The position numbers and the translations under genes were made by a program. A stretch of 64,000 bases of DNA from Rhodobacterales bacterium RIFCSPHIGHO2_02_FULL_62_130 (GTDB lineage Bacteria; Pseudomonadota; Alphaproteobacteria; Rhodobacterales; Rhodobacteraceae), in the NCBI GenBank assembly GCA_001828855.1, contig MHZT01000006.1, positions 186,001-250,000 on the forward strand, in the 5' to 3' direction. Shown here piece after piece: positions 42,351 through 51,293 of the stretch (positions within the stretch are counted from its first letter, which is position 1; every line of letters begins with the position of its first letter). Below the pieces are notes generated by a model, which was given only the letters and a program-made list of their open reading frames with translations, ran no database searches and had not been told where the DNA came from.

Positions 42351-43337
42351 TCATGCCGATTGTCGCAGCGGTTCCGGCATCGGCGCCGGAACCGCTGCGA
42401 CGGTTTCTTGCGGGCTTGGGCGGCTGACCGCCGCGGCGAGGGTCAGCCGGATTGCCCGCATGCCGCGATTCTGGCCCAGCTTGCCTTCGGCCACCGCCCG
42501 CCCGTCCAGACCTTCAAAGGTAATCCGGTCGATGCCTGCGCGCGGCAGCACCATCACCTCGCCAATCTGCAAATCCATCAGGCGCGACAGCGGCAGCGAC
42601 ATCCGCGCCACAACCGCTTGCAGCACGCAATCCGCAGCCGCAACCTGTAGCGCCAACGCCTCGGAAAAGCCCGGAAGGCTGCTGTCCTCAACGATGGTGC
42701 GATGGTGCGGCATCACCCCGCGTCCTTCGGCGGGCAGCGCCAGAATCACCGCACCCGTCCGCGCGCCCTGGCCCAGGGCCACCTCGGCATTCAGCACCCG
42801 ATAGCTGGTATCTTCCAGCAGCAGACCCAAGGGCCGTGCATCCTCCAGAAAGGAGGCAAAGCGAAAGCCGCCCGCCCAGACCAGATCGGCCTCTTGTGCC
42901 AAGGCGGATTCAAGCCCCGCAAGGGCGGAATCGATCATCCCCGCCACCATCGCGGCATCGGTGCGCGTGGGTTTGCGCGACGCAATCGGCCCCGTCCCCA
43001 CCCGCCCGATGGTCTGCGCCTCAATCATGCCGGCCAGAACGGGGGCGGAAATCAGCAACAGACCCAATCCTTCGGACGGGCCATCCAGCACCAGAATCAG
43101 CCCGCGTTCGGGCGGCAGTTCCAGCAATTCGGCCAAAGACCGCTTTTCCATCACCAAGGACGCGATATCCAACGGCAGTTTCAACTCGTCCCGCGCGGCC
43201 CGAGCCAAAGCCAGCCGCCAGCCGCGATCCGCCCCCGGCCCGCCATCAGCCACCTCGGCCCGCGCCGCCAAGATCTTGCGCCGTATCACATTCTCAACCA
43301 AAGCTTCTGCCACGTTACGCCCCCGAACCGGACCCAT
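42351..43337 (-). CDS. FliM/FliN-family (SpoA domain) protein
   Basis: A 328-residue protein with a C-terminal SpoA domain (PLSRLMDLQIGEVMVLPRAG, then AIRLTLA) like that of flagellar switch proteins FliM/FliN. The N-terminal part is FliM-like in length, but the usual N-terminal CheY-binding peptide (LSQxEIDALL) is not seen. No other flagellar gene is near. It could be a FliM copy outside the main cluster or a diverged switch-like protein. Convergent with the sulfur cluster. Confidence 0.75.
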   Translation of the reverse strand: MGPVRGRNVAEALVENVIRRKILAARAEVADGGPGADRGWRLALARAARDELKLPLDIASLVMEKRSLAELLELPPERGLILVLDGPSEGLGLLLISAPVLAGMIEAQTIGRVGTGPIASRKPTRTDAAMVAGMIDSALAGLESALAQEADLVWAGGFRFASFLEDARPLGLLLEDTSYRVLNAEVALGQGARTGAVILALPAEGRGVMPHHRTIVEDSSLPGFSEALALQVAAADCVLQAVVARMSLPLSRLMDLQIGEVMVLPRAGIDRITFEGLDGRAVAEGKLGQNRGMRAIRLTLAAAVSRPSPQETVAAVPAPMPEPLRQSA

Positions 43338-43373
43338 TGGCCCCAGTTAAAGCGCAATCCGCTAACAAAGCCT

Positions 43374-46061
43374 TTACGCCGCCTGCTTTTCCAACCGCAG
43401 CGGCACCGTCACCCGAAACGCTGCACCGCGCTGTCCGGGCAGATAGCTGACCGTGCCGCCCAGATTGGCCATCACCTCGCGGCAGATCGCCAGTCCCAGA
43501 CCCGCGCCCCCCGCCCGCGTCTGATCGGTAAGCCGCGCAAATTTCTCGAAAATCAGGCCCTGCGCGTCTTTGGCGATGCCCGTGCCGTTGTCGATGAAAT
43601 CCACCACAACCCGCCCGCCCTTTTGCCGCACCGCAATCTTCAGCACCGGCTGGGCCGCATCGCAATATTTGCGCGCATTCGAGATCAGGTTGATGAAAAC
43701 CTGCACCAGACGGTCGGCATCGGTGCGAAGGAAAATCTCTTCGGCGGCGAAATCGCGTTGGATATCAAAGGACCGCTCGGGCCGCGTCTGCCCCGCCGCC
43801 GCCAGCGCGTGATCAATCATCTGGCCCAGATTGGCCAGCCCAAGGTTCAACTGCACCGTGCCGTTTTCCAGCACCGACAGGTCCAGCAGATCATCCAGCA
43901 ACCGCGTCAGGCGCACGGCTTCGGTGTGGATGATGCGGCCATAATCGGCCACCATCGCAGGCGGCAGATCGCCTTCGGTCAAAATCTCGGAAAAGGCGCG
44001 GATCGAGGTCATGGGCGTGCGGAGTTCGTGGCTGATCTGCGACAGGAAGGCATCCTTCTGCACCGAAAGCTGCGTCAGCTTTTCGTTCACCTCGCGCAAC
44101 TGGCGGGCAGTGCGGGAAAGTTCTTCCTGCTGCTCTTCCAGCCGCGCCGAATATTCCATGATCTGCGCGGTTTCATTGGCCACCGCCATCAGGTCTTCGA
44201 CCGTCACGGTCGCATCGCCGAAAAGCTGGCTGATCATGGCATGGGCCGTGGCCGCGCCGACCGAGCCTGCCAAGCGCCGCTCCAGCCCCGCCAGAAAACT
44301 TGGGGTCATATCGGGCAGATAACCTGCCTTGCCTTGGGCGCGGGCCTCGGCCTCGAAAAACGACAGCGCCTCTTCGCCCAAAATCCGCTGCGCCATATTC
44401 AAAAGCGCCTCGGGTTCGGCCTTGCCATGGGTCCAGCCCAGCCGTTCGGCCTGCGCCTCAGAATCAAAGGCATTCACAAAGGCCGCGCCCTGAATGCGTT
44501 CCACCGGATCGGGGAAGGACAGGATGGAACCGGCACAAAACGCCGCCGTGTTCAGCGCCAAAGACCAGAAGATCGAATGCACCAGCGGGTCCATCGCTTC
44601 GGTGCCGAACAGGGCCTGCGGGCGCAACCATGCAAGCCCGAACGGGCCTTCGGCAAACACCTGCGCCGAGATCACCCCCCCCTCGCCGAACGAGGGCAGA
44701 AACAGCGTATAGGCCCAGACCACAAAGCCGATCACCAGCCCCGCCCCCGCGCCCGTCTTGGTCGCCCCCCGCCAGAAAATCCCGCCCAACAGCGCAGGCA
44801 AGACCTGTGCCATCCCCGCAAAGGCAATCAGCCCGATCGCCGCAAGCGCCGTTGACCCGCCCGACAGCCGGAAATAGGCGAAGCCCAGCGCCAGCACCCC
44901 CATGATCGACAGCCGCCGCGCCAGCAACACCGCGCGGCGCAAATCCCCCGACAGCGTTGCCTTGGGCCGCAGCCACAGCCACGCGGGCATCAGGATATGG
45001 TTCGACAGCATCGTGGCCAGCGCGATGGTCTCCACGATCACCATCGAGGTGGCGCTGGAAAACCCGCCCAGAAAGGCCAGCATCGCCAGCGCGCCCTGCC
45101 CCTCGGCCAAGGGCAGCGTCAGCACCAGCATGTCGGGATTGGTGTCGGCGGGCATCCGTTCAAGCCCGATCACGGCAATGGGCAGGATGAACAGGCTCAT
45201 CAGGAACAGATAGAGCGGAAAGGCCCATGAGGCGCGGGCCAGATGCCGCTCGTCGACATTCTCGACCACCAGCACCTGAAACATCCGGGGCAGGCTGATC
45301 ACCGCCGCCGCCGACAGAAAAATCAGCCCCACCCAGCGACCGGGCTGGATCACCCAATGGCTGTCGGAATAGCTCTGGATGCGCGCGATAATCGCGGCAG
45401 GCCCGCCCGCCAGCCCCCAGACCACGAACATCCCCACCGCAATCAGTGCCACCAGCTTGACCACCGCCTCAACCGCGATAGCAGTGACAATGCCGTGGTG
45501 CTGCTCTTTGGCGTCCAGATTGCGGGTGCCGAACAGAATGGTGAACAGCGCCAGCCCCGCCGCCACCCAAACGGCGGTCGCATCGCGGTTCGGCAGCGCC
45601 CAGCCCTCGGGCGTTTCCGAGGCAAACACCCCGAACGACAGCGTAACAGATTGTAGTTGCAGCGCGATATAGGGCGTTGCCGCCACCACCGCGATCACCG
45701 TCACCACCACGCCCAGCAGGTTCGACTTGCCGTAACGGCTTGAAATCAGATCGGCAATCGAGGTGACCCGCTGTTGCCGCCCGATCCGCACCAGCTTCCG
45801 CAGCACCCACCACCAACCGACAAAGATCAGCGTCGGTCCCAGATAGATCGTCAGAAACTCAAGCCCTGACCGCGCCGCGTAACCCACAGCGCCGTAAAAC
45901 GTCCAAGCCGTGCAATAGATCGACAGCGACAGCGTATAGACCAAGGGCGAGCGCAAAAACCCCAGCATCCCGCGCGACGCCCGCCGTTCCGCCAGAAAGG
46001 CCACGCCAAACAGCGCCGCCACATAGGTCAGACAGGCCAGCACAAGGATATTAAAGGGCAT
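43374..46061 (-). CDS. Sodium:solute symporter-sensor histidine kinase
   Basis: An 895-residue protein. The first ~520 residues form a sodium/solute symporter domain with about 12-13 hydrophobic segments. A coiled linker (LEEQQEELSRTARQLREVNE) leads to a histidine kinase core: SHELRTPM with H678, N-box ISNARKY, and G boxes DNGTGIAKDA and GGAGLGLAICRE. No receiver domain is attached. CbrA-type kinases of this build sense nutrient uptake. It overlaps a small membrane protein gene by ATGA, and a single-domain response regulator precedes that. Confidence 0.9.
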   Translation of the reverse strand: MPFNILVLACLTYVAALFGVAFLAERRASRGMLGFLRSPLVYTLSLSIYCTAWTFYGAVGYAARSGLEFLTIYLGPTLIFVGWWWVLRKLVRIGRQQRVTSIADLISSRYGKSNLLGVVVTVIAVVAATPYIALQLQSVTLSFGVFASETPEGWALPNRDATAVWVAAGLALFTILFGTRNLDAKEQHHGIVTAIAVEAVVKLVALIAVGMFVVWGLAGGPAAIIARIQSYSDSHWVIQPGRWVGLIFLSAAAVISLPRMFQVLVVENVDERHLARASWAFPLYLFLMSLFILPIAVIGLERMPADTNPDMLVLTLPLAEGQGALAMLAFLGGFSSATSMVIVETIALATMLSNHILMPAWLWLRPKATLSGDLRRAVLLARRLSIMGVLALGFAYFRLSGGSTALAAIGLIAFAGMAQVLPALLGGIFWRGATKTGAGAGLVIGFVVWAYTLFLPSFGEGGVISAQVFAEGPFGLAWLRPQALFGTEAMDPLVHSIFWSLALNTAAFCAGSILSFPDPVERIQGAAFVNAFDSEAQAERLGWTHGKAEPEALLNMAQRILGEEALSFFEAEARAQGKAGYLPDMTPSFLAGLERRLAGSVGAATAHAMISQLFGDATVTVEDLMAVANETAQIMEYSARLEEQQEELSRTARQLREVNEKLTQLSVQKDAFLSQISHELRTPMTSIRAFSEILTEGDLPPAMVADYGRIIHTEAVRLTRLLDDLLDLSVLENGTVQLNLGLANLGQMIDHALAAAGQTRPERSFDIQRDFAAEEIFLRTDADRLVQVFINLISNARKYCDAAQPVLKIAVRQKGGRVVVDFIDNGTGIAKDAQGLIFEKFARLTDQTRAGGAGLGLAICREVMANLGGTVSYLPGQRGAAFRVTVPLRLEKQAA

Positions 46062-46318
46062 CAGTCATCGCCCCCTTCATCGCGTTCGGCCTCGGACCCG
46101 CCAAGCCCCGGTGCCAGCAGCGCCGCCACCGCAATCAATCCGGCCCAGACCACAAAGATATAAACCACATCCCGCCCCGGTCCCTCCGGCCTTTGCCACA
46201 GCATCGGCAAAATCAGCAGAAAGAATCCCAGCAGCGGCAACAATCGCGCCGCATCGCGCAACCGCCTTTTGCGATAGACCGCACGGGCCAGAAACAACGG
46301 CGCGCGCAACCGCCGCAT
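46061..46318 (-). CDS. Small membrane protein coupled to the symporter-kinase
   Basis: An 85-residue protein with two membrane helices (LLPLLGFFLLILPMLW, then VVYIFVVWAGLIAVAALLAP), a basic N-terminus and an acidic C-terminus (GGSEAERDEGGDD). The start at 46318 (MRRLRAPLFL) is 1 bp after the response-regulator stop, and its end overlaps the kinase start by 4 bp. This arrangement suggests a partner of the symporter-kinase, such as a small symporter subunit, but no family was recognised. Confidence 0.7.
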   Translation of the reverse strand: MRRLRAPLFLARAVYRKRRLRDAARLLPLLGFFLLILPMLWQRPEGPGRDVVYIFVVWAGLIAVAALLAPGLGGSEAERDEGGDD

Positions 46319-46319
46319 C

Positions 46320-46688
46320 TCAGGCGCCCAAAAGCGCGCGCACGGTGGCGCGCATCTCGGCATTGGCGAAGGGCTTGGACATAAAGGCAGAAACCCCTGC
46401 ACGCTCGGCCGCCTCGCGGTCGCGGCCCTGCCCCTTGGCCGTCAGCATCAGCACCGGCACGGCCACGGTCACAGGGTCCGCCCGCAGCGCCGACAGGATT
46501 TCCAGCCCGCTCATCCCCGGCAGCATCAGATCAAGGATCACCAGATCGGGCAGCGCCCGCGCCACCGCCGCCACCGCGGCATGACCATCGGCCAGCACCT
46601 CGACCTCGCAGCCGTCACGGGTCAGCAAAAAGCGGATCGCCTCGGCGATATTGACCTCATCCTCAATCAAAAGCACCCGACCCGCCAT
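46320..46688 (-). CDS. Single-domain response regulator
   Basis: A 122-residue CheY-like receiver. The phosphorylation site is expected at D53 (LVILDLMLPGMS) with acidic D10/E11 in IEDE and the conserved lysine in MSKPF (about residue 104). It has no output domain. It is the likely target of the symporter-kinase two genes downstream on the same strand. The start at 46688 (MAGRVLLIED) was preferred over an upstream ATG. Confidence 0.9.
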   Translation of the reverse strand: MAGRVLLIEDEVNIAEAIRFLLTRDGCEVEVLADGHAAVAAVARALPDLVILDLMLPGMSGLEILSALRADPVTVAVPVLMLTAKGQGRDREAAERAGVSAFMSKPFANAEMRATVRALLGA

Positions 46689-46742
46689 CCGCACCTCCAC
46701 CCCAGCCGCAACTATCAAGACAAAACCGGCCCCTGTCAAAGG

Positions 46743-47981
46743 TCACGCCGTCAGGATCGACGGCTCGCGCCGCGCCGGACATTGCAGGCGCTGACAGACC
46801 CGACAGGTCGACCCCACCGCCAAAGCCTCGCCCGTGCGGGCATGGTCGGGCAAGATCAACATCGCCGCCTCGCGCAACTCCGGCCCGCGAAACCCGCCCG
46901 GAAAGCGCAACCGGCAAAACGCCCGCACCAGAAACCGCCGCCCCTGCGGCCCTGCGGTTTCGATCACCGTCTCGATAGGCCGCATCGGCTGCCCCAGCGC
47001 CGCAAACAACGGCCACAGCGGACAGGCCGCCCCAAAGCGCGGCAAGGCAAAGCCCGCCACCGGCTTGCGAAAGGTCAATGTGCCAGAGGCATCACAGACC
47101 ACCAGCCCCACCTCGGCCTGCGGGCGCAGCGCAATCCGCCGGAATGCCGCCAACTCGTCCACCCCGAACCGCGCCGCAAGCCGCGCCGGGTCCGGCCCGA
47201 TCTCGTCCAGCGCCTGCGCGAAGGCCTGATCCGGCAATGCCGCCGCATCCGCCCGCATCACCGCCGCCAGATCGCGCGCCATCGCCCGCGCCGCGCCCGA
47301 GGCCAGACCCGCCCCGTCATCTAGAACCCGCCAATCCGCCGCCGCGAGCCAAGCCTCGACTTCCTCTTGCGGCGAGGCGATGCCCTGCTCATCCGCCTGC
47401 CCCGCCGTGTCAAGATAGCTGACCAAAGCCTCGGCCCCCAGCGCCAGCCTTTCGCTGTCCTGATGCAGGTTGCGGTGGAACCGCGCGCGCCATTCCGGCT
47501 CTATGTCCTCGGTATCGGCCAAAATCGCCGCCGTGGATCGCACCGACGAGACCGCCGACAATACCTCATGCAAGGATGCCGACAGATGAGGATCATGGCT
47601 CATGCGGTCGTTCATCGCCTCCAGCGCGCGCTGCAACCCCGCCGCGCGCTGTTGCAGCGACGTCACCACCCCCGCCCAGCCCGGATAGCGGCCCGCGAAA
47701 TCCTCGATCCGGTCCACCTCGGCCCCCGGCACCTCTGCCGCAGCCGCCCGCAACCCCTCCAGAACCGCGCCGCCTACACCTTCCTGAAACATCGCCACCG
47801 GCTGACCCAAAGCCTGCGCCAGTTGCTCCAGCAGGTTTTCGGAAATCCGCCGCCGGTTATGCTCGATCAGGTTCAGATAGCTGGCCGAAATCCCCGCAGT
47901 TGCCGCCAGATCCGCCTGCCGCAGCCCCAAAGCCACCCGCCGCTCCCGCAACCTGCTGCCTGTCAGCGCCGAAACCGGCAT
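46743..47981 (-). CDS. ScfR/RamB-type XRE-family regulator
   Basis: A 412-residue regulator. An N-terminal HTH_3 domain (LRERRVALGLRQADLAATAG, then SASYLNLIEHNRRRIS) is followed by a long central domain and a cysteine-containing C-terminus (CRVCQRLQCPARREP) typical of DUF2083. Members of this short-chain fatty acyl-CoA regulator family control acetate, propionate and related metabolism. The start at 47981 follows GGGGGGTG; a palindrome upstream overlaps the alternative ATG at 47996, which supports the shorter form. Confidence 0.87.
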   Translation of the reverse strand: MPVSALTGSRLRERRVALGLRQADLAATAGISASYLNLIEHNRRRISENLLEQLAQALGQPVAMFQEGVGGAVLEGLRAAAAEVPGAEVDRIEDFAGRYPGWAGVVTSLQQRAAGLQRALEAMNDRMSHDPHLSASLHEVLSAVSSVRSTAAILADTEDIEPEWRARFHRNLHQDSERLALGAEALVSYLDTAGQADEQGIASPQEEVEAWLAAADWRVLDDGAGLASGAARAMARDLAAVMRADAAALPDQAFAQALDEIGPDPARLAARFGVDELAAFRRIALRPQAEVGLVVCDASGTLTFRKPVAGFALPRFGAACPLWPLFAALGQPMRPIETVIETAGPQGRRFLVRAFCRLRFPGGFRGPELREAAMLILPDHARTGEALAVGSTCRVCQRLQCPARREPSILTA

Positions 47982-47997
47982 GAACACCCCCCGCATT

Positions 47998-48013
47998 TGT
48001 AAAGAAATTTACA
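47998..48013. promoter_or_regulatory. Candidate autoregulatory operator
   Basis: TGTAAA-GAAA-TTTACA is a perfect 6-bp inverted repeat just upstream of the ScfR-type gene. ScfR/RamB regulators bind AT-rich inverted repeats of this kind. Confidence 0.5.
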
Positions 48014-48039
48014 CGCCAATCCCCAAGGCACAACCCCCC

Positions 48040-48105
48040 GATCCTCTTCGCTCAAATATCCTCAGGGGGTGAGCGCATAGCGCGAGGGGGCGCGAGCGCC
48101 CCCTG
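48040..48105 (-). repeat. Family A intergenic element
   Basis: GATCCTCTTCGCTCAAATAT then CCTCAGGGGG, followed by a GGGGGCGCGAGCGCCCCC hairpin (48086-48103). It lies between the SBP terminator and the ScfR promoter. Confidence 0.7.
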
Positions 48106-48119
48106 CCACCCAAGCAAAA

Positions 48120-48145
48120 GGCGCGCCCGGTTGCCCGAACGCGCC
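48120..48145 (-). terminator. Terminator of the pyrimidine/ABC operon
   Basis: GGCGCG...CGCGCC with an inner CCGG/CCGAA stem. Read on the minus strand it follows the SBP stop and ends in TTTTGCTT. Confidence 0.7.
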
Positions 48146-48167
48146 CCTTACACTTAAGCCAAACCGC

Positions 48168-49148
48168 TTATTGCAGCGCTTTGTCGGTGATCTGGTGCGT
48201 CCACGCACCCGCCGGTTCCGCAGTGATAACCGGATCAGAACCACCCGACATCAGCGCCGCCACCGTGCGCTTGTAGTCGTCTTCGACCAAAGCCCCGTTC
48301 GACCCTGCGGTCAGCTTGGCAATCTCGCCCATCATGCGGGTCTGATGCTCGATCGTCTGCGCGCCGGTCGCGTCGTTTTCGATCACGATCGCCGCGGCCT
48401 CATCAACATTGGCCTCGGCATATTTCCAGCCCTTCATCGAGGCCCGCACAAAGCGCACCATCTTGTCCTCAAACGCCGGATCGGCCAGCTTGTCTTCCAT
48501 CACATAAAGACCGTCTTCCAGCGTGGCGACGCCTTCGTCTTCATATTTGAACACCACCAGATCTTCGGGCGCTACACCCGCATCGATCACCTGCCAGTAT
48601 TCGTTATAGGTCATGGTCGACACACAGGCCGCCTGCTTTTGCAGCAGCGGATCGACGTTGAAGCCCTGCTTCAGCACCGTCACACCACCGGCCGAACCGT
48701 CCGTCGCCAGACCCAGCTTGTTCATCCAGTTCAGGAACGGATATTCGTTGCCGCCAAACCAGACGCCCAGCGTCTTGTCGGCGAAATCGGTGGGTGCTGC
48801 CACACCGGATTCCTTCAGGCAGGTCAGCATCATGCCCGAGGATTTGAACGGCTGTGCGATGTTGACCAGCGCCAGACCCTTCTCGCGCGCAGCCAAGGCC
48901 GAGGGCATCCAGTCGATCACCACATCCGCGCCGCCACCGGCGATCACCTGGGTCGGGGCCACATCAGGGCCGCCGGGAAGGATGGTCACATTCAGACCCT
49001 CTTCCTCATAGAAGCCTTTCGCCGCCGCCACATAATAGCCCGCGAACTGCGCCTGTGTGACCCATTTCAGTTGCAGCGTCACATCGTCCGCAGCCTGCGC
49101 CCCTGTTGCCATCGCAGCAAACAGCGCGCCGGTAAGAAGTTTCTTCAT
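48168..49148 (-). CDS. NMT1/THI5-like ABC transporter substrate-binding protein
   Basis: A 326-residue periplasmic binding protein. The signal peptide MKKLLTGALFAAMATGAQA is followed by mature ADDVTLQLKWVTQAQFAGYY, typical of the NMT1/THI5/SsuA group that binds pyrimidine-like or sulfonate ligands. Position in the same operon as dihydropyrimidinase and two permeases suggests uptake of pyrimidines or related compounds. It is the last gene of the operon before a terminator. Confidence 0.92.
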   Translation of the reverse strand: MKKLLTGALFAAMATGAQAADDVTLQLKWVTQAQFAGYYVAAAKGFYEEEGLNVTILPGGPDVAPTQVIAGGGADVVIDWMPSALAAREKGLALVNIAQPFKSSGMMLTCLKESGVAAPTDFADKTLGVWFGGNEYPFLNWMNKLGLATDGSAGGVTVLKQGFNVDPLLQKQAACVSTMTYNEYWQVIDAGVAPEDLVVFKYEDEGVATLEDGLYVMEDKLADPAFEDKMVRFVRASMKGWKYAEANVDEAAAIVIENDATGAQTIEHQTRMMGEIAKLTAGSNGALVEDDYKRTVAALMSGGSDPVITAEPAGAWTHQITDKALQ

Positions 49149-49186
49149 TGGTCAACCTCCAAGTTGATACCCGTTTTCGGGCCGTT

Positions 49187-50032
49187 TCAGTTTCTTTGTG
49201 ACGGGTGCCAGAAGGTCACCCGCTTTTCGATCAGCGCGACCACCCCGTAAAAGGCCGATCCCGCCAAAGCCGCCACCGCAATCTCGGACCAAACCATGTC
49301 AAGGCCAAGCCGCCCGACCTCGGCCGTGATCCGAAATCCCATGCCCACGATAGGGCTGCCGAAAAATTCGGCAACAATCGCGCCGATCAGCGCCAGCGTT
49401 GTCGCAATTTTCAGCCCGTTGAAGATAAAGGGCATCGCCGCAGGCAGCCGCAGCTTGAACAGCGTCTGCCAATAGCTTGCCGAATAGGTCGCCATAAGAT
49501 CACGCTGCATGCTGTCCGATGCCGCCAGCCCCGACACCGTGTTCACCAGCACCGGAAAGAACACCATCACCACCACGACCGCCGCTTTCGACTGCCAGTC
49601 AAAACCGAACCACATCACCAGAATGGGTGCTATGCCGACAATGGGCAGCGCGGCCACAAAATTCCCAACCGGCAGCAAACCCCGCTGCAAGAACGGCGAT
49701 CGGTCAATCGCAATCGCCGTCAGAAACGCCGCACCGCAGCCGATCACATAGCCCGACAGAGCGCCCTTGATGAAGGTCTGCCGGAAATCCGCCCATAGCG
49801 TCGGCAGCTCCGTCACCAGCCGCGCGCCAATCGCCGACGGCGGCGGCAAGATCACCCCCGGCACCGCCAGCCCGCGCACGATACCTTCCCAGACCACCAG
49901 CAGCGTGATCCCGAAAATAGCCGGCACCACCAGCCGCCCCGCGCGGCTCCGCACCAGCCCGGAATGGGACAGCCGCACATTCAGCGCCCAAGCCGCCGCC
50001 CAGAATAGAAGCGCGAAGAAAAGCCAGCTCAT
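49187..50032 (-). CDS. ABC transporter permease (SsuC/ThiX-like)
   Basis: A 281-residue BinPDT permease with about six hydrophobic segments. The EAA loop is recognisable (MATYSASYWQTLFKLRLPAA). It pairs with the second permease upstream, overlapping its stop by 4 bp, and with the SBP and the ATPase of the same operon. A heterodimeric permease is implied because the two sequences differ. Confidence 0.9.
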   Translation of the reverse strand: MSWLFFALLFWAAAWALNVRLSHSGLVRSRAGRLVVPAIFGITLLVVWEGIVRGLAVPGVILPPPSAIGARLVTELPTLWADFRQTFIKGALSGYVIGCGAAFLTAIAIDRSPFLQRGLLPVGNFVAALPIVGIAPILVMWFGFDWQSKAAVVVVMVFFPVLVNTVSGLAASDSMQRDLMATYSASYWQTLFKLRLPAAMPFIFNGLKIATTLALIGAIVAEFFGSPIVGMGFRITAEVGRLGLDMVWSEIAVAALAGSAFYGVVALIEKRVTFWHPSQRN

Positions 50033-50895
50033 CGCGCCATCCCCATCCGCCGCAGGGTGCGCCGCTCAACCGCGCCCACCACCGCCACCAAAGCCGCCGC
50101 CACCAGTGCGGCGGCAAACAGCGCCGCCCAGATCTGCACGGTCTGCCCGTAATAAGACCCGCTCAACAACCGCGCGCCCAATCCCGCCACCGCCCCCGTC
50201 GGCAATTCACCCACAATCGCGCCCACCAAAGACGCCGCAATCCCTACCTTCAGCGAGGTGAACAGATAGGGCATCGAGGACGGCAACCGCAGCTTCCAGA
50301 ACGTCTGCCCTTGGCTCGCGCTATAGGTGGACAGCAAATCCAACTGCATCTGGTCAGGCGACCGCAGCCCTTTCACCATCCCCACCAGCACCGGAAAGAA
50401 CGACAAAAACGCCGATATGATCGCCTTGGGGATCAACCCCTGAATCCCCATCGAGTTCATCACCACAATGATCATCGGCGCAATCGCCAGAATGGGAATG
50501 GTCTGACTGGCAATCGCCCAAGGCATCACGCTTAGATCCATCGCCTTGTTATGTATGATCCCCACAGCCAGCAAAACGCCCAGCGTGGTCCCCATCACAA
50601 AGCCCAAAAGCGTGGCCGAGATCGTCACCCAGCCATGATAGACCAGCGATTTCTTCGACGTCACCGCCATCCCGAAGGTCGATTTCGCAAGTTCCACCAC
50701 CACCTGATGCGGCGTCGGCAGCACTGGACGATCCTGATTCATCGTCAGCCCCACCAACGCCCCAAATCCCGGCGCAGGCTCTCCTGCCCTCTCGGCTTGG
50801 TCATAGACCCAAGCCTTGTTCAACTGCACCGCTGCTGCATACCACAGCACCACAATCACCAGCACCACCGTCAGAACGGGCAGAATGCGGTTCAT
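50029..50895 (-). CDS. ABC transporter permease (SsuC/ThiX-like)
   Basis: A 288-residue permease. The EAA loop reads LSTYSASQGQTFWKLRLPSS. The start at 50895 (MNRILPVLTV) has GGAGG upstream and gives an ATGA overlap with the preceding small transporter gene; a longer start is not needed. An extended first periplasmic loop (residues about 25-70) distinguishes it from its partner permease. Confidence 0.9.
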   Translation of the reverse strand: MNRILPVLTVVLVIVVLWYAAAVQLNKAWVYDQAERAGEPAPGFGALVGLTMNQDRPVLPTPHQVVVELAKSTFGMAVTSKKSLVYHGWVTISATLLGFVMGTTLGVLLAVGIIHNKAMDLSVMPWAIASQTIPILAIAPMIIVVMNSMGIQGLIPKAIISAFLSFFPVLVGMVKGLRSPDQMQLDLLSTYSASQGQTFWKLRLPSSMPYLFTSLKVGIAASLVGAIVGELPTGAVAGLGARLLSGSYYGQTVQIWAALFAAALVAAALVAVVGAVERRTLRRMGMAR

Positions 50896-51224
50896 GCCTT
50901 TGCCTCCGGCCATGCGATCATCAGAACCGCCACCACACCCAAAGCCATCCCCGCCAGTTGCAGACTCGTCGGCCTTTCACCAAAGACCACCACGGCCATC
51001 GCGGTAATGGCAACAAGCTGGAACACCACCGACAGCGCAATCGCCACGCCCAGCCCGTTGCCGCGCATCACCTGCACCATCAGCGTATTGCCCAGACAGA
51101 ACAGCGCCAGCGCACCCACCAGCACCCAAATCCCCCCCTGCAGCGCATAGGTCTTCAGCGCCGCATTGGCCGCGACAAACACGGCGGTCGAAGCGGCAAG
51201 CCATGCAAAAAGAACGCCGCTCAT
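50892..51224 (-). CDS. Small multidrug-resistance (SMR/DMT)-like membrane protein
   Basis: A 110-residue protein with four predicted helices (residues 3-22, 28-47, 57-75 and 85-104), the size and layout of EmrE/SMR-type transporters. The charged residue usual in the first helix is not obvious, so it may be a half-DMT protein with another role. It lies within the ABC transporter operon, between the ATPase and the permease, with 4-bp overlap. Its partner role here is unusual. Confidence 0.7.
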   Translation of the reverse strand: MSGVLFAWLAASTAVFVAANAALKTYALQGGIWVLVGALALFCLGNTLMVQVMRGNGLGVAIALSVVFQLVAITAMAVVVFGERPTSLQLAGMALGVVAVLMIAWPEAKA

Positions 51225-51293
51225 CCCCGCCTCCCCTGTGGGACAGCGTGACCACGGATGCACCACGGAAACACTACAGAAAAACCACGGGCG

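Noticed and set aside
40093-42354. Long minus-strand reading frame of about 753 codons
   Set aside because: It covers three well-supported plus-strand sulfur genes and has no recognisable domain.
42702-44855. Long plus-strand reading frame of about 717 codons
   Set aside because: Antisense to the FliM-like and kinase genes; low-complexity arginine/proline/glutamine-rich translation.
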